DNA of 64,000 nt, taken from the NCBI RefSeq assembly GCF_021502675.1, contig NZ_JAKFHA010000005.1, forward strand, positions 269,346 to 333,345. Reading direction: 5' to 3'. The notes beneath the pieces are model-generated. The model worked only from the letters and a program-made list of their open reading frames with translations. It searched no databases and was not told the origin of the DNA. The DNA comes from Yinghuangia soli (GTDB lineage: Bacteria; Actinomycetota; Actinomycetes; Streptomycetales; Streptomycetaceae). The translations under genes were made by a program, and so were the position numbers. Every line of letters begins with the position of its first letter. Position 1 is the first letter of the stretch. Shown here one piece after another: positions 1 to 9,315 of this stretch.

Positions 1-114
1 GCGGAGCCGACCCCCCCGCCGCGCACCAGGGGCGCCCCCGGGGGCCGCCCCCCCCGGGCGGCCCGCGACCGCAGTCGCGCCGCTTCCCGCAGGACGGGGA
101 GCGGCGCGCGTACG

Positions 115-1350
115 TCAGCGCCCCAGGCTTGCGTCCAGTTCGCTCGCGCTCCGGCTGCGGATCAGGTCGTTGGCCGCGAGGCCCTTGCCGACCGTCTCGA
201 ACAGCGACGGCGGGTAGAACGTCACGTACATCGTGCGCCGCCCGCCGGTCCCGGTCGGCGGCGGCGAGGCGTGCAGGACGTCCGCGATGTGCACGGTGAC
301 GTCGCCGGGGTCGGTCGGCACCGACATGTGCGGCAGTCCGGCCAGGTCGTCCTTCTCCGGCGCCGGGCAGGTCTTGCCGTGCGTGCCCGCGATCGCCTCC
401 AGGCAGCCGTTCTCCGGCGACGAGCCGGTCAGCTGGATGCCGACCGCGACCGCCGGGCAGCGCAGTTGGTGCCCGCCGAGGCCGCAGTCGGTGTGCCACG
501 GGATGTTCGCCAGTCCCTTGAGCCGCCCCGGGGGCTTGAGCAGGACCGAGATGCCCTCCATGCGGTCCGTGCAGGCGGCCAGGTCCGGGTGCAGCAGTCC
601 GGACAGCCGCAGCAGCCGGGGGTCGCGCGCCAGGCCGGCGATGAGCGGCGAGTGGTCGTTCGCGTAGACCATGCGGCACAGGATGTCGGTGCCGTCCTCG
701 GCGGCCGCCCACCACGACCGCCCGTCGTCGGTCCGGGCCAGGTCCGCCAGCCGGTCGACCTCGGCGTTGAATGCGGCGATCTCCTCGGCGGTGAACACGC
801 CGCGGACCCGCATCACGCCGGTCGCCTCGAAGAACGCGGCCAGGTCGGCATCCGTGTCGCCGAGCGTCCACGCCCGCTCCAGATCCACCGGCCGGCCCGC
901 GCCGTCGGTGACGGTCGGGCCCGTCGACCGGTAGATCGGAATGCCCTGGTAGAGCGCGCGCAGCGCGGGCTCCCAGGCGAACAGGTCGAGCACCGTGCCG
1001 CGCCGCACCTCGACGTCCCCGGCGATGGCCAGGGCCGCGGCGGTCCGCAACTGCGTGACGAAGTCCGTCCAGGCGTCGGGGGACAGCACGCAGACCGACC
1101 CCTTCCCGGCGTCCGGCGAGGCCGCGGTCCCGGTTCCGGTGTCGCGCGCACCGCTCTCGCCGTCGGCCGGCTCGACGCGCAGCCGCCCGTCGTCGGCGCG
1201 GTACGTCCATGCGGCGTCGCCGACCACGAGGGTCAGCGGGTCGAGCCCCGCGAGTCCGGCCGCGGCCAGCGTGCCGCGGGTGCCGGCGAGCAGGCCCGGC
1301 ACGATGTCCCGGTGGTACGTCTCTGCGTCGATCCGGTCGGTCGCGTGCAT
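115..1350 (-). CDS. phytanoyl-CoA dioxygenase (PhyH) family protein
   Basis: Probable Fe(II)/2-oxoglutarate-dependent oxygenase of the PhyH family, 411 aa, cytosolic, substrate unknown. The C-terminal half (about residues 170-400) carries the double-stranded beta-helix signature: an HTD iron motif near residue 286 in a context typical of the family (WHTDCGLGG), a distal His near residue 360 (VLHASPPP) and an Arg near 371 that would bind the co-substrate. The N-terminal 150 residues match nothing I recognise and include a Gly/Thr/Ala-rich linker. I chose the ATG at 1350 because GGGGAGGGG lies about 7 nt upstream; an in-frame ATG at 1377 would add nine residues without a better ribosome site. 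The gene stands alone and diverges from the peptidoglycan-binding protein at 1676. Confidence 0.8.
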   Translation of the reverse strand: MHATDRIDAETYHRDIVPGLLAGTRGTLAAAGLAGLDPLTLVVGDAAWTYRADDGRLRVEPADGESGARDTGTGTAASPDAGKGSVCVLSPDAWTDFVTQLRTAAALAIAGDVEVRRGTVLDLFAWEPALRALYQGIPIYRSTGPTVTDGAGRPVDLERAWTLGDTDADLAAFFEATGVMRVRGVFTAEEIAAFNAEVDRLADLARTDDGRSWWAAAEDGTDILCRMVYANDHSPLIAGLARDPRLLRLSGLLHPDLAACTDRMEGISVLLKPPGRLKGLANIPWHTDCGLGGHQLRCPAVAVGIQLTGSSPENGCLEAIAGTHGKTCPAPEKDDLAGLPHMSVPTDPGDVTVHIADVLHASPPPTGTGGRRTMYVTFYPPSLFETVGKGLAANDLIRSRSASELDASLGR

Positions 1351-1377
1351 GGCGGCGCCCCTCCCCGCAGGTGACAT

Positions 1378-1675
1378 CGGCCGCAGTATGCCGTGCCTGA
1401 CGAGCCGTCACCAGGCCTGCGCAGCCCGGCGGGTACATCGCCCCGCGCGCCGCACCCGGAAGCGTCCCAATGGGTGACCTGAGGTTTATGAGGCTCTAGT
1501 GAATTAATGACCGAATTGGACCGAATGGGCGTGACTTGTGTGATTAATGGTGTTCAATCGTCTTGATCGTTCCATCCTCGGTACTCCGATGTCCGGCCCT
1601 CCCGCGGGCCGGCGAGCAGTGAGCAGACACAAGCGCAGACCAGCGCCCACAAGCGCAACGGCGAGGCAGGTGCAC
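1378..1675. promoter_or_regulatory. divergent intergenic region, AT-richer core
   Basis: Spacer between the leftward PhyH gene and the rightward secreted amidase-like gene. Positions about 1480-1570 are clearly richer in A/T than anything around them and contain a repeated GACCGAAT (two copies about 12 nt apart near 1509-1528), as expected for a promoter or operator. I looked for a c-di-AMP (ydaO) riboswitch, which often precedes actinomycete cell-wall hydrolase genes, and did not find its conserved core. In-frame ATGs at 1589 and 1547 upstream of the chosen start lack ribosome sites. Confidence 0.35.
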
Positions 1676-3127
1676 ATGGAAGCCCCCGTATTCGACGACG
1701 TCGCCGACCCCTCTTGCACGTGCCTCGCGTGCGTATCGGCGCGCCGCCTGGAGTCGCTCGCCCTGCGCAGCGGCGGCAGTCCCGTCCGCCGCGCCCGCCG
1801 TACCGCGGCCACGGTCGTGACCGCCGGGTTCGTCGCGGCGGGGGTCGCCCCCGCGTTGGCCCGCGCCCTCGACCCCGACACCACGCTCGACGACGCGGGC
1901 CCGCGCCGGCCGCTGGCGGACGGCACCCAGGAGCAGGAGCAGGTCCAGGAGCAGCACCCCCCGGCCGCGGGACCCGACTTCGCGGCCTGGGACGACGGCA
2001 CGCCCGGCAGCCCGCAGGGCGAACCCGGCCCGCTGCGCCTCGGATCGAGCGGCGGCAAGACCGTCACCCCCGCGGTGGCACCCGGCCTGAACGCGCTCAC
2101 CACGGTCACCCGCCAGCAGATACTCGAGCGGGCCCGCACGTGGTCCGACATCGTGGTGCCCTACAGCCAGTCCGCCTACCGCGGCGGCTACCGCACCGAC
2201 TGCTCCGGCTTCGTGTCGATGGCCTGGGGACTGAGCGAGAACGCCTGGACCGGCAACCTCGCCAACTACGCCTACCCGATCGCCAAGAGCGACCTCAAGC
2301 CCGGCGACATCCTGCTCTTCCACAACTACGCCAACCCGGTCCGCGGGTCGCACGTCGTCATCTTCGAGCGGTGGACCGACTCCTCGCGCACCGGCTACGT
2401 CGGCTACGAGCAGACCCAGCCCGGCACCAAGCACCGCACCATCCCGTACGCGTACTTCAACTACGCGTCGAGCTACAAGCCGTACCGCTACAAGAACATC
2501 AGCGAAGGCGGCAGCGCCGGCAACAACGGCGGCACCCCGGGCGGCGGCACGACCGCCCCCGGCGTCACCCCGTTCCCCGGCACCCAGTACTTCGGGCCGG
2601 GCAAGTCGAACGCCTACATCACGCAGCTCGGCCAGGCCCTCGTGCGCAAGGGATACGGCAGCTACTACCGCGAAGGCCCCGGCCCGACCTGGGGCGCCGC
2701 CGACCAGCAGGCCACCGCCGCGTTCCAGCGCGCGCAGGGCTGGACCGGCGACGACGCCGACGGCATCCCCGGCAAGGAGACCTGGAGCCGCCTGATGGCC
2801 GGCGCCACCACCGGCGGCGGAACCGGCGGAACCAGCGGTGCGAATCCCGGCACGCCCCCGCAGACCACGCCGCCCACCACGCCCGGTGCCACGCCCTTCC
2901 CGGGTGCGCAGTACTTCGGGCCGGGCAAGTCGAACGCGTACATCACGCAGCTCGGCCAAGCGCTGGTCCGCAAGGGGTACGGCGGCTTCTACCGGCAGGG
3001 CCCCGGCCCGACCTGGGGCGCCGCCGACCAGCAGGCCACCGCGGCCTTCCAGCGCGCGCAAGGCTGGCGCGGCGACGAGGCCGACGGAATACCGGGCAAG
3101 GACACCTGGGCCCTGCTCATGCGCTGA
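1676..3127 (+). CDS. secreted NlpC/P60-like amidase with two peptidoglycan-binding domains
   Basis: Likely extracytoplasmic cell-wall hydrolase or amidase-like protein, 483 aa. A short N-terminal segment with a CTCLAC cysteine cluster precedes an RR-containing charged stretch and a hydrophobic signal/anchor ending near residue 58. The catalytic-type domain (about 145-290) has Cys in TDCSGF, an SDLKPGDILLF strand and His in GSHVVIFE, the order seen in NlpC/P60-like and CHAP-like amidases. Two near-identical peptidoglycan-binding type 1 domains follow (about 305-375 and 415-482), each starting with FGPGKSNAYITQLGQALV and containing QQATAAFQRAQGW, joined by Gly/Thr/Pro linkers. Their similarity suggests a recent internal duplication. 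ATG 1676 was chosen for the GAGGCAGG upstream and because the signal peptide then begins near the N terminus. Confidence 0.82.
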   Translation: MEAPVFDDVADPSCTCLACVSARRLESLALRSGGSPVRRARRTAATVVTAGFVAAGVAPALARALDPDTTLDDAGPRRPLADGTQEQEQVQEQHPPAAGPDFAAWDDGTPGSPQGEPGPLRLGSSGGKTVTPAVAPGLNALTTVTRQQILERARTWSDIVVPYSQSAYRGGYRTDCSGFVSMAWGLSENAWTGNLANYAYPIAKSDLKPGDILLFHNYANPVRGSHVVIFERWTDSSRTGYVGYEQTQPGTKHRTIPYAYFNYASSYKPYRYKNISEGGSAGNNGGTPGGGTTAPGVTPFPGTQYFGPGKSNAYITQLGQALVRKGYGSYYREGPGPTWGAADQQATAAFQRAQGWTGDDADGIPGKETWSRLMAGATTGGGTGGTSGANPGTPPQTTPPTTPGATPFPGAQYFGPGKSNAYITQLGQALVRKGYGGFYRQGPGPTWGAADQQATAAFQRAQGWRGDEADGIPGKDTWALLMR

Positions 3128-3357
3128 CTTGGGATCACCCCCGATCGCCACGGATCACCGCGGACCCCGCGGGGTACCCCGACCTTCCGACCCGCCGGCC
3201 GCGTGCCCGGCGGCCACAAGCACCGCACGGCGTACCGGAAGACGCGCCGCGGCGGCGCCGGACCACCGGCGCAGCAGAAGCACAGGACCAGGAACCACCC
3301 CGGCGGCAGGTCCTCCGCCGCAGACCGGCGCCGGCGACGGCGCGTGAGGAGCACAGG

Positions 3358-4650
3358 TTGACACGCGAAGAGCCGATGGGCGGTGCGGCCGGGCCGGGGG
3401 GCCGCCCGCAGCCGGGCGGCGCGGACGGGCCGGTGATCGTCACCGTCCTGGACCGCGACGCCGCGGCCGGCCCGGCGGTCGCGGACCGCGCGATCGACGG
3501 GCGGGTGCTGGACACCGCCGAAGTCCGGGCGCTCACCGCGTCCGGACTCGGCACCGCCGCCCCGGCGGCGCACCTGGCGGACCCGGGCTCCCTGGAACGA
3601 GGCGACCACATGGCGAACCGCATCGACGGCACGGCGGACCGGACCGCCCTCCAGCCCGTCACCCACGACGACGCACCGCACGGCACCGGACCCGGCGGCG
3701 AGCCGTCGACCACCGTGGTCCGCGCCCGGTTCCCGCGCGCCGACCAGGACCTGCGCGAACGCCGCGCCCTCACCCTCCCCGGCTGGCTGGCCGGCGCCGT
3801 CCTGCTGGCCGCGGTGGCCACCGCTGCCTGGGCGGCCGCCGCCTCCGGGCGCATCGACGGCCGGCTCCCCGGACAATTGCGCGGCAGCGCCCTCCTGGAC
3901 GTCTCGCCGCAGGTCGCGGTCGGCATCGGCGCGGCCGCCGCGGCGCTCGCCCTGGTCCTGCTGCTGGGCCTGACCGTCGTGCCGGCCGGCAGCGTGCGCG
4001 TGCTCAGCCGCTTCGGCCGCTACCACGGCACGGTCCGCCGCACCGGCCTCGTCTGGGCGGCACCGTTCAACCGGCGCCGCCGGATCGACGTGCGGCTGCG
4101 GCACTGGCGCAGCCGCCCGATGGACCTGACCGACCGTCAGGGCACTCCGCTCCAGGTCATGGTGCTGGTCGTCTGGCAGATCCGGGACAGCGCCCGGGCG
4201 CGCTTCGCGGTCCGCGACCACGAGCAGTACCTGCGCCAGCAGATCGAGGCCGCGGTCAGCGCGGTCACCGCGTCCTTCCCGTGCGACAGCTTCACGCGCG
4301 GCGCCCCCTCGCTGCGCGACACCGAGCACATCGGCGAGGAGATGACCCGGCGGCTGGCCGGTGCCATGACCGCGGCCGGCGTGCAGGTCTACTCCGTCCA
4401 GGCCCTGCACATCGACTACGCGCCGCAGGTCGCCGAGTCGATGCTGCGCCGCCGTATCGCCAGCCTGGACGCCGCCACCCGCACCGCGGTCCTCGACGAC
4501 GTCGTCGACACCGTGTCGCAGGCCGTCGACCAGTTCACCCGGCGGGCGCTCGTACGCCTGGACGAGGACGGCCGCACCGAGTTCGTCCGCGACCTGACCG
4601 TGGCGATGTACACCGCCCGCGGCACTGCGGGCCCGGCCGCGCGCGACTGA
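3358..4650 (+). CDS. SPFH/Band 7 domain membrane protein
   Basis: Membrane-anchored SPFH (stomatin/prohibitin/flotillin/HflK) protein, 430 aa, probably a scaffold of membrane microdomains. A polar, disordered N-terminal segment of about 130 residues precedes two hydrophobic helices (about 142-165 and 180-205). The SPFH core follows, with VVPAGSVRVLSRFGRY, the strand-rich segment RSRPMDLTDRQGTPLQVMVLV, and an Ala/Arg-rich C-terminal helix. The start is a TTG at 3358 with GAGGA seven nucleotides upstream; the next ATG (3376) has no ribosome site. It is monocistronic, closed by the hairpin at 4681. A second, shorter SPFH protein lies at 36769-37710. Confidence 0.82.
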   Translation: MTREEPMGGAAGPGGRPQPGGADGPVIVTVLDRDAAAGPAVADRAIDGRVLDTAEVRALTASGLGTAAPAAHLADPGSLERGDHMANRIDGTADRTALQPVTHDDAPHGTGPGGEPSTTVVRARFPRADQDLRERRALTLPGWLAGAVLLAAVATAAWAAAASGRIDGRLPGQLRGSALLDVSPQVAVGIGAAAAALALVLLLGLTVVPAGSVRVLSRFGRYHGTVRRTGLVWAAPFNRRRRIDVRLRHWRSRPMDLTDRQGTPLQVMVLVVWQIRDSARARFAVRDHEQYLRQQIEAAVSAVTASFPCDSFTRGAPSLRDTEHIGEEMTRRLAGAMTAAGVQVYSVQALHIDYAPQVAESMLRRRIASLDAATRTAVLDDVVDTVSQAVDQFTRRALVRLDEDGRTEFVRDLTVAMYTARGTAGPAARD

Positions 4651-4680
4651 TCCGGGCCGCGCGACCGGTCGGTACGCAGA

Positions 4681-4723
4681 GGCCCCGGGACCCGCCCGCA
4701 TCACGCGGGCGAGCCCCGGGGCC
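4681..4723. terminator. bidirectional hairpin terminator
   Basis: GGCCCCGGG pairs with CCCGGGGCC, and the inner CGCCCGC pairs with GCGGGCG, giving a long GC-rich stem between the stops of the convergent SPFH and HxlR-type genes. It could end transcription from both sides. Confidence 0.8.
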
Positions 4724-4746
4724 TCGCCGCTTCCGGCCGACTTGGC

Positions 4747-5811
4747 CTAGGCGTCGGCGGTGAACTCGGCGCCGTCCAAAGGCTCGTTGCACGCGTTGCA
4801 GGTCCAGCGCGGGACGAGCGGCTGCCCGCACGCGCGGTGCACGATCGCCACCCCGGGCCGTCCGTCGTCCTGGAACCGGCGCCCCGACCAGGCGATCAGG
4901 AATGCGAACGTCGGGAAGAAGTCGTGGCCCTTGGGGGTCAGCCGGTAGCCGTGCCGCCGGCCGCCCTCGCGCAGCGGCGTCTTCGCCAGGATCGCCTGCT
5001 CGGTGAGCAGGCCCAGGCGCGCGGTCAGGGTCTGCGGCGCGGTGTCGTGCAGCAGCGCCTGGAAGTCCCCGAACCGGTGGTTCCCCAGGAACGCCGCGGC
5101 CAGCAGGGATGTGGACGTCCGGTCCGCCAGGACCGCGGCGCTCGCCGTACCTGCTGCCGCACCCGCGGACGCAGCCGCCGCCGCCCCGGCACCCGTACCC
5201 GTACTTGCGGACGGGTCGCCTGCCGCGCCCGCGGCGCTCGCCGAACGGTGGTAGCGCCGCCGCGGGTTGGCCGACGCGAACGGGATCGAGGTGTCCACCT
5301 CGGCGGCCGTGTCGCGGGCGCTCAGCCCGATCGCCCCGCACGCGCCGCATCCGAACACCGGGTCGGTCCGGCGCCCGCACTTCGCGTGCCGCAGCGCCGC
5401 ATGCAGGCGCAGCGGCGATGCCGGCGCCCAGCGCCGGTCCCACACGTGCAGCGCGACGTACACCGGCCACAGGTCCGCACCCGTCCCGGTCAGCCGGTAC
5501 TCGAGGCGCGGCGGCGACGCGGTGTACTCCTCCCCGGCGATCACGCCGTCCGCGGCCAGGTCGCGCAGCCGGCGGCTCAGCACCGGGTCCGAGATCCCCA
5601 GCGCGGCCTTCAGGTCGAGGAAGCGGGCCGGTCCGCCGGTCAGCAGGCTGCGTACCAGCAGCAGGTTCCACAGATCGCCCATGACCAGCAGCCCGTGGCC
5701 CAGCGACGTCGGGCGCGGCTGCGCCGCCGGCGCCGCGGAGGGCGCGGCGGGCGCGGACGCGCCGGGCGTCGTGGGCGGTGCGGGCGGCCGGGCCGCGGCG
5801 GGCGATGTCAT
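4747..5811 (-). CDS. internally duplicated HxlR-family regulator with two Cys ribbons
   Basis: Transcription factor, 354 aa, about three times the usual HxlR length. Two winged-helix HxlR units are visible: residues about 35-125 (LLVMGDLWNLLLVRSLLTGG, FLDLKAALGISDPVLSRRLRDL) and about 215-310 (FLGNHRFGDFQALL, TLTARLGLLTEQAIL). Each is followed by a Cys cluster of identical spacing, C-G-x8-C-x-A-C, so the gene looks like a tandem duplication of an HTH plus zinc-ribbon unit. The halves are separated by an Ala/Gly/Ser-rich linker. ATG 5811 is chosen because homology to the fold begins shortly after; no clear ribosome site is present, so the message may be leaderless. It diverges from the carotenoid-oxygenase operon and is its likely regulator. 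Confidence 0.8.
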   Translation of the reverse strand: MTSPAAARPPAPPTTPGASAPAAPSAAPAAQPRPTSLGHGLLVMGDLWNLLLVRSLLTGGPARFLDLKAALGISDPVLSRRLRDLAADGVIAGEEYTASPPRLEYRLTGTGADLWPVYVALHVWDRRWAPASPLRLHAALRHAKCGRRTDPVFGCGACGAIGLSARDTAAEVDTSIPFASANPRRRYHRSASAAGAAGDPSASTGTGAGAAAAASAGAAAGTASAAVLADRTSTSLLAAAFLGNHRFGDFQALLHDTAPQTLTARLGLLTEQAILAKTPLREGGRRHGYRLTPKGHDFFPTFAFLIAWSGRRFQDDGRPGVAIVHRACGQPLVPRWTCNACNEPLDGAEFTADA

Positions 5812-5920
5812 CACGCGCAGTATCCAGGGTCCGGCCCCCGCGCCGCGACCGTGCCCGCCCCGGCGCACTCGAAAGCCTGCCGCGGCGTGCTCCGAAGCCC
5901 GCCGGAGCATCGATCGAGTC

Positions 5921-5937
5921 ACTTCGTCTCTGGAAGT
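5921..5937. promoter_or_regulatory. candidate HxlR operator (ACTTC-N7-GAAGT)
   Basis: A perfect five-base inverted repeat, ACTTC at 5921-5925 and GAAGT at 5933-5937, lies in the 217-nt spacer between the divergent regulator (start 5811) and the catabolic operon (start 6029). It is followed by an AT-richer stretch to about 5960. Position and symmetry suit a dimeric winged-helix regulator; the assignment is inference. Confidence 0.4.
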
Positions 5938-6028
5938 ATTCACCGAGTGGCAGTAACGTCCGGGGCAGTACCACGCACGACGCACCACACCGGAACCGGC
6001 CAGGATCTTGTGCTCGGCGGAGGCGTTG

Positions 6029-7492
6029 ATGAGCGAAACCCGAAACGGCGTACCGGCTTCCCAGGCGGTCGCGGACGGTGAGGAGAACCCGTACCTGCTG
6101 GGCGTGTACGCCCCGGTCGGGACCGAGATCGTCGCAGACGATCTGGAAGTGATCGGCGAGGTCCCGCGCGACCTCAACGGCGTCTACCTGCGCAACGGGC
6201 CCAACCGGCGGTTCGCCGTGCCGGGCCGCTACCACTGGTTCGACGGCGACGGCATGATCCACGCCCTGCACTTCGAGAACGGCCGGGCGCGCTACACCAA
6301 CAAGTGGGTCCGCACCGCCGCCTTCGACGCCGAGACCGCCGCCGGGCACGGCCTGTGGAGCGGCGTCATGGAGGACCCCGCCGGCAACCCGTTCGGCAAC
6401 GGGCACGGCCTCGGCCTCAAGGACTCGGCCAACACCGACGTGGTGTTCTTCAACGGCCGCCTGCTGTCCACTTGGTACCTGTGCGGCACCCCGATGAGCA
6501 TGGACCCGCTCTCGCTGCGCACCCTCGGCCCGGAGAACTTCCTCGGCACCCTGACCGGCGACTTCATGGCCCACCCCAAGGTCGACGAGGCCACCGGCGA
6601 GCTGTTCTGGTTCGACTACGGGCCCGAACCGCCGTACCTGCGCTACGGCGTGGTCAGCCCGGACGGCAAGGTCGTGCACACCACCGAGATCGACATCCCC
6701 GGCCCCCGCCTGCCGCACGACATGGCCATCACCGAGAACCACGCCGTGCTCATGGACCTGCCGCTGATCCAGGACCAGGAAGCCCGCCGCCGGGGCCGCT
6801 ACCGCATCCACTTCGACCGGGAACTCCCCTCCCGGTTCGCGGTCCTGCCGCGCAAGGGCGACGGCTCCCAGGTCCGCTGGTTCGAGGCCGCGCCCGGCTA
6901 CATCTACCACGTGGTCAACGCGTGGGAAGAAGGCCACGAGATCGTGATGGATGTCTGCCGGGTCAAGGACCCGCAGCACCAGCCCCGCATCACGCACCCG
7001 CTCGCCCGCATGCTGGCGTACCTGCGGCTCGACGCCCAACTGTGGCGCTACCGGTTCGACTTGCGCACCGGGACCACCCGGGAAGGCCCGCGGGACGATG
7101 ACAACACCGAGTTCCCGATGGTCGACTCGCGCGTCGTCGGCCGCCGCAACCAGTACGGGTACGCCGTGCACATCGCCCGCGAGGACACCCTGCTCTTCGA
7201 CGGCCTGGTGCGCTACGACCTGCACACCGGCGCCCGCCAGGACCACCGCTTCGGCCCGGGCCGCTGGGGTTCCGAGGCGCCCTTCGCGCCGCGCGACGGC
7301 GGCACCGCCGAAGACGACGGCTACCTGGTCACCTTCGTGCACGACGAACGCGAGAACCGCTCCGAGGTCGTCGTCCTGGACGCCGCCGACCTCGCCGCCG
7401 GACCGGTGTGCCGCATCCTGCTCCCGCAGCGCGTGCCGACCGGCTTCCACTCCTGCTGGGTCCGCGCCGACCAACTGGAGCAGGCCCGGTGA
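6029..7492 (+). CDS. carotenoid oxygenase family protein
   Basis: Non-haem iron dioxygenase of the carotenoid cleavage/RPE65/lignostilbene dioxygenase family, 487 aa, cytosolic; it cleaves a C=C bond of a carotenoid, apocarotenoid or stilbene. Four His iron ligands expected for this seven-bladed propeller are visible: FMAHPK near residue 182, PHDMAIT near 230, YHVVNAWEEG near 293 and the C-terminal GFHSCW near 473. Family motifs YLRNGPN, HWFDGDGMIH and PRKGDG are also present. ATG 6029 follows CGGAGG at good spacing; a GTG/ATG-rich extension to 6008 is unlikely. It is the first gene of five joined by 4-nt overlaps and probably sets the substrate of the pathway. Confidence 0.9.
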   Translation: MSETRNGVPASQAVADGEENPYLLGVYAPVGTEIVADDLEVIGEVPRDLNGVYLRNGPNRRFAVPGRYHWFDGDGMIHALHFENGRARYTNKWVRTAAFDAETAAGHGLWSGVMEDPAGNPFGNGHGLGLKDSANTDVVFFNGRLLSTWYLCGTPMSMDPLSLRTLGPENFLGTLTGDFMAHPKVDEATGELFWFDYGPEPPYLRYGVVSPDGKVVHTTEIDIPGPRLPHDMAITENHAVLMDLPLIQDQEARRRGRYRIHFDRELPSRFAVLPRKGDGSQVRWFEAAPGYIYHVVNAWEEGHEIVMDVCRVKDPQHQPRITHPLARMLAYLRLDAQLWRYRFDLRTGTTREGPRDDDNTEFPMVDSRVVGRRNQYGYAVHIAREDTLLFDGLVRYDLHTGARQDHRFGPGRWGSEAPFAPRDGGTAEDDGYLVTFVHDERENRSEVVVLDAADLAAGPVCRILLPQRVPTGFHSCWVRADQLEQAR

Positions 7493-9315
7493 GACTCCAC
7501 CCCGAAGCACGCACCGCCGCCTACACCGAGGCCGGCTGGTGGGGCGCTCCGACCTGGGACGAGATGTTCCGCGCCCGGGCCGCCGAACGCCCGGACGCCA
7601 CCGCGGTCGTCGACCCGCCCGACCGCGAAGTCCACCTCGACGGCCCGCCCCGCCGCCTCACCTGGGCCGAACTCGACGCGTACGTCGACCGGTTGGCGCG
7701 CGTCCTGCTCGCCCGAGGGGTCGGCGTCGACACCATGGTCGGCGTCCAACTCCCCAACTGCACCGACCTCGTGGCCGCCTACCTCGCGGTCGGACGGCTC
7801 GGCGGCATCGTGACGCCGTTCCCCGTGCAGCACCGCGAGCACGAACTGGGCACCCTCGGCAGCCTGGCCGGCGTCACGCACTTCCTGACCTCGCGGCGCA
7901 TCGGGCAACGTCCCGCGGCGCAGAACGCCCGTGACATCTACCCGGCCGACGTCACTGTGCTGGCCTTCGGGGACGCAGCAGGCGCGGCCGGGGCAGCGGG
8001 GGACGCCGGGGCAGCCGAGGCCGACGGCACCACGGGCATCCCGGCCTTCCCGCACGGCGTGGTCGGCCTCGACGCCGCACTCGCCGCCGCGGCGGACGAC
8101 CCCGACGACAGCGCGCTGGCCGCCCACCTCAAGTCGTTCACCCGCCACCCCGGCGACTGCGTGACCGTGTGCTGGACCTCCGGCACCGAAGCCGTCCCCA
8201 AGGGCGTGCCGCGCTGCGCCGACGACTGGCATCCGATGGCGCTCGGCAGCGTCGACGAGGCCGCGCTGACCGCCGCCGACGTCCTGCTCAATCCGTTCCC
8301 GATGGTCAACATGGCCGGGCTGGGCGGCATGTTCGTGCCCTGGCTCATGACCGGCGCGGTGCTGGTGCAGCACCACCCGTTCGACCCGGCGGTGTTCTTC
8401 GGCCAGATCGCCGCCGAGCAGGTCACCTACACCGTGGTGCCGCCCGCGCTGCTGGCCATGGTCCTCGGCACCGCCGGACTCCCGGAGGGGGCGCTGGCCT
8501 CGCTGCGCGTCGTCGGCTCCGGCGCGGCCCCGCTCACCGAGGCGATGACCACCGGCTGGGCCGACCGGTTCGGCATCGAGGTGCTCAACTTCTTCGGCTC
8601 CAACGAGGGGGCGAGCCTGGTCTCCGGACCGCGGACCGTGCCGGACCACCGGGACCGGGCCCGGTACTTCCCGCGCTTCGGCGCCCCCGGCCGCACCTGG
8701 GCCAACCGCGCCGCCCAGGGCATGCAGACCCGCCTGGTCGACCTGGCCACCGGCGAGGAGGTGACCGAGGCCGACCGGCCCGGCGAGCTGCGCATCAAGG
8801 GGCCGGGGGTCTTCGCCGGCTACCTCGGCCGCGAACCGGGCGACGCCTTCGATGCGGAAGGGTGGTTCCGGACCGGCGACATCTTCGCGTACGCCACGGG
8901 GGAGGAGCCCTCGGCTTCCGCCGCCGCGGGGGAGCCGCGCTATCTGCGCTACGTCGACCGCGCCAAGGACATCGTGGTCCGCGGCGGCATGAACATCTCG
9001 GCCGCCGAACTCGAAGGCCACATCCTCGCCCACCCGGAGATCACCGACGCCGCGGTCGTCGCGGTACCCGACCCCGTCCTGGGCGAACGCGCCTGCGCCG
9101 TGGTCGTGACCACCCCCGGCTCGGCACTCGGCCTCGGCGGCCTCGTGGACTTCCTGCGCGACCGCCGCATCGCCACCTACAAGCTGCCCGAACGCCTGGA
9201 GACCGTCGACGTGCTGCCCCGCAACCCCGTCGGCAAGGTCCTCAAGACCGAGCTGCGCGCCCGCTACCGCGACGCAGCCCCCACCGCCCCGGACCGGACC
9301 GAGGAGGGACCGTGA
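7489..9315 (+). CDS. AMP-dependent acyl-CoA synthetase/ligase
   Basis: Class I adenylate-forming enzyme, 608 aa, which would activate a carboxylic acid with ATP and load it on CoA. Motifs: P-loop-like CWTSGTEAVPKGVPR near residue 230, FFGSNEG near 365, the hinge YLRYVDRAKDIVVRGGMNIS near 490 and a C-terminal NPVGKVLKTEL with the catalytic Lys. An insertion near residue 165 is rich in Ala/Gly and acidic residues and looks disordered. The GTG start at 7489 overlaps the upstream TGA (GTGA), implying translational coupling. In context it probably activates the acid made after oxidation of the cleavage product; the exact substrate cannot be read from the sequence. Confidence 0.88.
   Translation: MRLHPEARTAAYTEAGWWGAPTWDEMFRARAAERPDATAVVDPPDREVHLDGPPRRLTWAELDAYVDRLARVLLARGVGVDTMVGVQLPNCTDLVAAYLAVGRLGGIVTPFPVQHREHELGTLGSLAGVTHFLTSRRIGQRPAAQNARDIYPADVTVLAFGDAAGAAGAAGDAGAAEADGTTGIPAFPHGVVGLDAALAAAADDPDDSALAAHLKSFTRHPGDCVTVCWTSGTEAVPKGVPRCADDWHPMALGSVDEAALTAADVLLNPFPMVNMAGLGGMFVPWLMTGAVLVQHHPFDPAVFFGQIAAEQVTYTVVPPALLAMVLGTAGLPEGALASLRVVGSGAAPLTEAMTTGWADRFGIEVLNFFGSNEGASLVSGPRTVPDHRDRARYFPRFGAPGRTWANRAAQGMQTRLVDLATGEEVTEADRPGELRIKGPGVFAGYLGREPGDAFDAEGWFRTGDIFAYATGEEPSASAAAGEPRYLRYVDRAKDIVVRGGMNISAAELEGHILAHPEITDAAVVAVPDPVLGERACAVVVTTPGSALGLGGLVDFLRDRRIATYKLPERLETVDVLPRNPVGKVLKTELRARYRDAAPTAPDRTEEGP

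Noticed and set aside
1378-1675. c-di-AMP (ydaO) riboswitch upstream of the cell-wall amidase gene
   Set aside because: Expected from the type of gene, but the conserved core sequences are not present.
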